In this document: piece by piece, positions 60,611 to 64,000 of the stretch
How positions within the stretch are numbered: position 1 is the first letter of the stretch
Layout: each line of letters starts with the position of its first letter
Source of the DNA: Klebsiella planticola ATCC 33531
GTDB lineage: Bacteria > Pseudomonadota > Gammaproteobacteria > Enterobacterales > Enterobacteriaceae
Direction: 5' to 3'
DNA: 64,000 nt
NCBI RefSeq assembly: GCF_000735435.1
Contig: NZ_JMPP01000009.1
Coordinates: forward strand, 28,513 to 92,512
Translations under genes and position numbers: made by a program
The notes under the pieces: generated by a model
Told to the model about the DNA's origin: nothing
The model's database searches: none
What the model saw: the letters and a program-made list of their open reading frames with translations, nothing else

Positions 60611-62212
60611 TTACGCCAGCAGGCGGTAGCCCGGCAGCGTCAGGAAGTCGATTAACTCCTCTGAGGTGGTAATCTGTTCCATCAGGCGTGCGGCATCGTC
60701 AAAACGTCCGCTGCTGTAGCGGTGTTCGCCGAGCTCCTCCTGAATGACCATCAGCTCTTCCGCTAACCACTGACGAAACAGCGTCTTGGTGACCGGCGTG
60801 CCGTCACTGAGGGTTTTCTGATGGTGAATCCATTGCCAGATGGAGGTCCGCGAAATTTCGGCGGTCGCCGCATCTTCCATCAGACCGTAAATCGGGACGC
60901 AGCCATTACCGGAGATCCAGGCTTCGATATACTGCACCGCAACACGAATATTGGCGCGCATCCCCGCCTCCGTACGTTCGCCCTCACAGGGCGCCAGCAG
61001 CTGGTCGGCGGTTATCGGCGCATCGTCTTCCCGGCTGACGAACAGCTGGTTAGGGCGTTCGCCCAGGACCTGGTTGAAGACGGCCATGGCGGTATCCGCC
61101 AGCCCCGGATGCGCGATCCAGGTGCCGTCGTGGCCATTTTTCGCTTCCAGCTCTTTATCTGCGGTAACTTTGGCGAGGACCTGTCGGTTACGGTCGGCAT
61201 CTTTGCTGGGGATAAACGCCGCCATTCCCCCCATCGCGAACGCGCCGCGTTTATGGCAGGTCTTAATCAACAGACGCGAATAGGCGCTGAGGAACGGCTT
61301 ATCCATCGTGACAACCTGACGGTCGGGTAAGACGCGGTCGCCATGATTTTTTAATGTTTTGATATAGCTGAAAATGTAATCCCAGCGTCCGCAGTTCAGA
61401 CCGACGATATGGTCCCGCAGCGCATGCAGAATCTCATCCATCTGGAACACCGCTGGCAGGGTTTCAATTAACAGCGTGGCCTTAATCGTGCCGCGCGGCA
61501 GTCCAAACCGGTCTTCGGTATAGCTAAAGACATCGCCCCACCATGCCGCTTCCTGCCAGGCCTGGGTTTTCGGCAGGTAGAAGTAAGGACCGCTGCCTTT
61601 TGCCAGCAGGTTTTTGTAGTTGTGAAAAAAATAGAGCGCGAAATCAAACAGGCTGCCGGGAATCGACTCGCCGCGCCACGTCACATGCTTTTCCGGCAGA
61701 TGCAGGCCGCGCACGCGGCATACCAGTACCGCGGGATTGGGCTTCAGCTGGTAAATCTTGCCGGATTCATTGGTGTAGCTGATGGTGCCATTCACCGCAT
61801 CGCGCAGATTAATCTGGCCATCAATGACTTTGTTCCAGTCCGGGGCCAGCGAGTCCTCAAAATCGGCCATAAAGACTTTCACATTGGCGTTGAGGGCGTT
61901 AATCACCATTTTGCGCTCTACCGGTCCGGTGATTTCCACCCGACGATCCTGTAAATCGGCGGGAATACCGCGAATCGTCCAGTCACCATTTCTAATGGAA
62001 TCCGTTTCCGAAATAAAATCAGGCAGTCTTCCTGCGTCAATCGCCTGCTGTTGCTGAATACGTGCCGCCAATAGTTTATTGCGCTCAGGCGTAAAGCGGC
62101 TCACCAGTTCCGTCAGAAACTCTACCGCCTCAGGCGTTAAAATCTGCTTTTCCTGCTCGCCATAAGGCCGGCTGAAGGCCAGTTCGTCAGTTATTGTCGC
62201 CTGTTGCGTCAT
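60611..62212 (-). CDS. aceB: Malate synthase A
   Basis: AceB condenses glyoxylate with acetyl-CoA to malate. The 533-residue protein has the malate-synthase core with MADFEDSLAPDW, the signature KNHGDRVLPDRQVVTMDKPFLSAYS-type region and RWDYIFSYIKTLK. Glyoxylate- and Mg-binding acidic residues lie in the IETLPAVFQMDEIL segment. The ATG opening MTQQATITDELAFSR is chosen by family length over a 44-residue extension into the promoter. It heads aceB-aceA-aceK. Confidence 0.98.
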   Translation of the reverse strand: MTQQATITDELAFSRPYGEQEKQILTPEAVEFLTELVSRFTPERNKLLAARIQQQQAIDAGRLPDFISETDSIRNGDWTIRGIPADLQDRRVEITGPVERKMVINALNANVKVFMADFEDSLAPDWNKVIDGQINLRDAVNGTISYTNESGKIYQLKPNPAVLVCRVRGLHLPEKHVTWRGESIPGSLFDFALYFFHNYKNLLAKGSGPYFYLPKTQAWQEAAWWGDVFSYTEDRFGLPRGTIKATLLIETLPAVFQMDEILHALRDHIVGLNCGRWDYIFSYIKTLKNHGDRVLPDRQVVTMDKPFLSAYSRLLIKTCHKRGAFAMGGMAAFIPSKDADRNRQVLAKVTADKELEAKNGHDGTWIAHPGLADTAMAVFNQVLGERPNQLFVSREDDAPITADQLLAPCEGERTEAGMRANIRVAVQYIEAWISGNGCVPIYGLMEDAATAEISRTSIWQWIHHQKTLSDGTPVTKTLFRQWLAEELMVIQEELGEHRYSSGRFDDAARLMEQITTSEELIDFLTLPGYRLLA

Positions 62213-62310
62213 TTTGTAGCTCCTATTGGTTGATCCAGTTGGCGCGAGTGAACGATCATTGTCTGGTTTTCGCTCAACACAATTAAGACTACTCAATAAA
62301 ATTACAAAAT

Positions 62311-62325
62311 CAAAAACAATTTCCA
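62311..62325. promoter_or_regulatory. IclR operator before aceB
   Basis: On the minus strand TGGAAATTGTTTTTG keeps the strong half of the IclR palindrome and matches the E. coli aceBAK operator as I recall it, about 100 bases before the aceB start. Confidence 0.65.
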
Positions 62326-62404
62326 TTTTTAATTTAATATACAATCAACATATTGATAACATTGAAGTTAAAGTTATTCTTTATCGTGAGTTGAATTTCG
62401 GAAA

Positions 62405-62427
62405 CAAAAAAGGCACCCGAAGGTGCC
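62405..62427 (-). terminator. Terminator of metA
   Basis: GGCACC / GGTGCC with loop TTCG, followed on the minus strand by TTTTTTG. Confidence 0.88.
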
Positions 62428-62472
62428 AGAGGCAAAATGCTGAAACGCTTTAGGATCGCGTTATCTGGAGGA

Positions 62473-63402
62473 TTAATCCAAAGTCGGATTCATATTCCGC
62501 AGATCGTATGGAGTGATCTGGTAGACGTAATAGTTAAGCCAGTTTGCAAACAGCAGATTTCCATGGCTGCGCCAGGTGGCCCGCGGTTTGTTCTGCGGAT
62601 CGTTTTGCGGAAAATAATTATACGGAATGTCCGGACTCAGGCCGGCTTCCACATCGCGGAAAAATTCGCTGGCCAGGGTGTGGGCGTCGTATTCCGGGTG
62701 GCCGGTCACAAAGGCGATTCGCTTATCTTTGCTGGCAAACAGGTAGGCATCACCCTCTTCCGTTTCTGCCAGGATCTCTAAATCGGTGTAGTCGCGAATC
62801 AGCGCCGCCGGGAAATCCGCATAGCGAGAGTGTGGGGCAAGGAAAGAGTCATCAAAACCGCGGGTCAGCAGCGCGTGAGGATGCAGAATATGATGCTCAT
62901 AGACGCCGGAAATTTTTTCTGCGCGGGTCTGCTTAGGAATGCCGTACAGAATATTGAGTGCGGCCTGTACCGCCCAACAGACAAAAAGCGTAGAGGTGAC
63001 GTGATCTTTCGCCCACTCCAGCACCTGCTTGATCTGCGGCCAGTAGGCAACATCGTTAAATTCAACCAGCCCCAGCGGGGCGCCGGTGACGATCAGGCCG
63101 TCAAAGTTCTGGTCGCAAATATCGTCGAAGTTACAGTAGAAGTTATTCAGGTGTTCACTTGGCGTATTGCGGGATTCACGCGCATCGATACGTAGAAGCT
63201 GGATATCAAGCTGCAGCGGAGAGTTCGAAAGCAGGCGCAGGAACTGATTCTCCGTCTCGATTTTTTTCGGCATCAGGTTAAGGATAAGTACCTTCAGCGG
63301 ACGAATTTCCTGAGTTGTTGCACGCGTAGTGGTCATCACAAAGACGTTCTCACTACGCAAGAAATTGACGGCTGGTAGCTCGTCCTGCACCCGAATCGGC
63401 AT
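62473..63402 (-). CDS. metA: Homoserine O-succinyltransferase
   Basis: MetA transfers succinyl from succinyl-CoA to homoserine, the first committed step to methionine. The 309-residue protein has the glutamine-amidotransferase-like fold. The acyl-enzyme cysteine is in [12 protein letters not shown] (about 142), and His and Glu lie in [13 protein letters not shown] (about 235-239). ATG follows GAGGTAATCAAGTT. Four Met boxes precede it, so repression by MetJ with AdoMet is expected. Confidence 0.98.
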   Translation of the reverse strand: MPIRVQDELPAVNFLRSENVFVMTTTRATTQEIRPLKVLILNLMPKKIETENQFLRLLSNSPLQLDIQLLRIDARESRNTPSEHLNNFYCNFDDICDQNFDGLIVTGAPLGLVEFNDVAYWPQIKQVLEWAKDHVTSTLFVCWAVQAALNILYGIPKQTRAEKISGVYEHHILHPHALLTRGFDDSFLAPHSRYADFPAALIRDYTDLEILAETEEGDAYLFASKDKRIAFVTGHPEYDAHTLASEFFRDVEAGLSPDIPYNYFPQNDPQNKPRATWRSHGNLLFANWLNYYVYQITPYDLRNMNPTLD

Positions 63403-63421
63403 AACTTGATTACCTCATAGC

Positions 63422-63453
63422 ATACGTATAAACGTTTAGACATCCAGACAGCT
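63422..63453. promoter_or_regulatory. Four tandem Met boxes before metA
   Basis: Contiguous 8-base units ATACGTAT, AAACGTTT, AGACATCC and AGACAGCT each resemble the MetJ unit AGACGTCT. The tandem spacing with no gaps is diagnostic. Confidence 0.9.
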
Positions 63454-63557
63454 AACAATAACCAGGAATAATGAAAATGTCGAGTCTGCAAGCGGAAGGT
63501 GAGAAAGTTTCAACCATCTCTAGGATAGAATACAGCGGTTAATCGCAAGGAAATATC

Positions 63558-64000
63558 ATGAATATAGTGATTCGACGTTCGCGCAGTGATGAGAGCGAAC
63601 AACTGATTGAAATCTGGCGTCGTTCCGTCGATGCAACGCATCATTTTCTTTCAGCGCAGGACCGAAGGGAAATTGAGCGGCAGGTGTGCGCATTTTTTCC
63701 TCAGGCGCCGCTATGGGTTGCGGTCACGAATGAGGACAAGCCCTGCGCATTGATGCTGCTGTCTGAACGGCATCTGGAAGCCCTTTTTGTTGATCCTGAC
63801 TTTCGCGGTATGGGCGTGGGTCGCCAGTTAGTCATGTATGCTCTGGAATTGATCCCCCGACTCACAACCGATGTGAATGAGCAGAACGCGCAGGCGGTAG
63901 GGTTTTACGCGAATATGGGGTTTGTGGTTAGCGGGCGATCCGCTCATGATGACCATGGCCGCCCCTACCCGCTGCTGCATTTGCGTTATGACGCGCGTTG
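63558..64000 (+). CDS. yjaB: GNAT-family acetyltransferase YjaB (3' end may be cut by the window)
   Basis: The visible 147 codons encode a GNAT acetyltransferase matching E. coli YjaB: SVDATHHFLS near residue 22, LEALFVDPDFRGMGVGRQLV (acetyl-CoA loop, about 72-91) and VNEQNAQAVGFYANMGF. The end PLLHLRYDAR is close to the normal C-terminus, but no stop codon is reached before the window ends. ATG follows AAGGAAATATC. Substrate unknown. The position next to metA matches E. coli. Confidence 0.9.
   Translation, partial: MNIVIRRSRSDESEQLIEIWRRSVDATHHFLSAQDRREIERQVCAFFPQAPLWVAVTNEDKPCALMLLSERHLEALFVDPDFRGMGVGRQLVMYALELIPRLTTDVNEQNAQAVGFYANMGFVVSGRSAHDDHGRPYPLLHLRYDAR

Noticed and set aside
62213..62344. 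44-residue extension of aceB
   Set aside because: It covers the IclR operator and promoter; the internal ATG matches the family.

Overview
The window is enterobacterial chromosome. Gene order from ssb/uvrA through tyrB-alr-dnaB, lexA-dinF, plsB, ubiCA, the mal regulon, pgi, lysC, metH, iclR, aceBAK and metA follows the region around 91-92 min of the Escherichia coli map. A complete L-sorbose operon (sorCDFBAME) between rluF and pepE, a second BamA-type gene (BamK-like) at the left edge, and high protein similarity throughout point to Klebsiella or a close relative such as Raoultella. The species cannot be fixed by eye. No tRNA, rRNA, insertion sequence, prophage or CRISPR array was seen.

Layout. 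1-5.9 kb is an accessory cell-envelope block: the 5' end of a bamA paralog, an unannotated 35-codon small ORF with its own promoter-like sequence, Shine-Dalgarno and terminator, a short AraC/MarA-type regulator, a FepA/IroN-type TonB-dependent receptor with an upstream Fur box, and a periplasmic MltF-like lytic transglycosylase. 6-16.7 kb is housekeeping DNA (ssb, uvrA, yjbR, yjbQ, aphA, tyrB, alr, dnaB, qor). 16.9-22.5 kb holds stress and metal regulation (sigma-54-type pspG, dusA, a cupin gene, zur, yjbJ, SOS genes dinF-lexA, dgkA). 22.7-26.5 kb is plsB and ubiCA. 26.7-34.4 kb is the divergent maltose regulon malK-lamB-malM / malEFG with MalT-type control sites. 34.6-36.2 kb is psiE plus an acetyltransferase pair where E. 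coli has xylE and yjbEFGH. 36.2-42.4 kb is pgi, the lysine-riboswitch-controlled lysC, a PanS-like transporter, yjbD and rluF. 42.7-49.4 kb is the sorbose operon, ending in a shikimate-dehydrogenase-like gene. 49.6-64 kb is pepE, yjbB, metH, iclR, an ASCH gene, aceK-aceA-aceB, metA and the start of yjaB.

How the genes work together. Sorbose is imported and phosphorylated by the mannose-family PTS SorFBAM, reduced by SorE to glucitol-6-phosphate and oxidised by SorD to fructose-6-phosphate, which Pgi (elsewhere in the window) interconverts with glucose-6-phosphate. IclR controls the glyoxylate bypass genes aceBAK, and IclR-like palindromes are visible before both aceB and iclR. MetA and MetH bracket methionine synthesis, with four tandem Met boxes before metA. 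LexA boxes are visible at lexA-dinF and at uvrA/ssb.

The parts least explained by standard annotation are the small gene at 736-843, a nested hairpin between malG and psiE, an apparent extra segment in the lysC riboswitch that could pair with its expression platform, the AroE-like gene lacking the Ser-x-Ser shikimate motif, and repeated GCACAAA-type palindromes before sorC.
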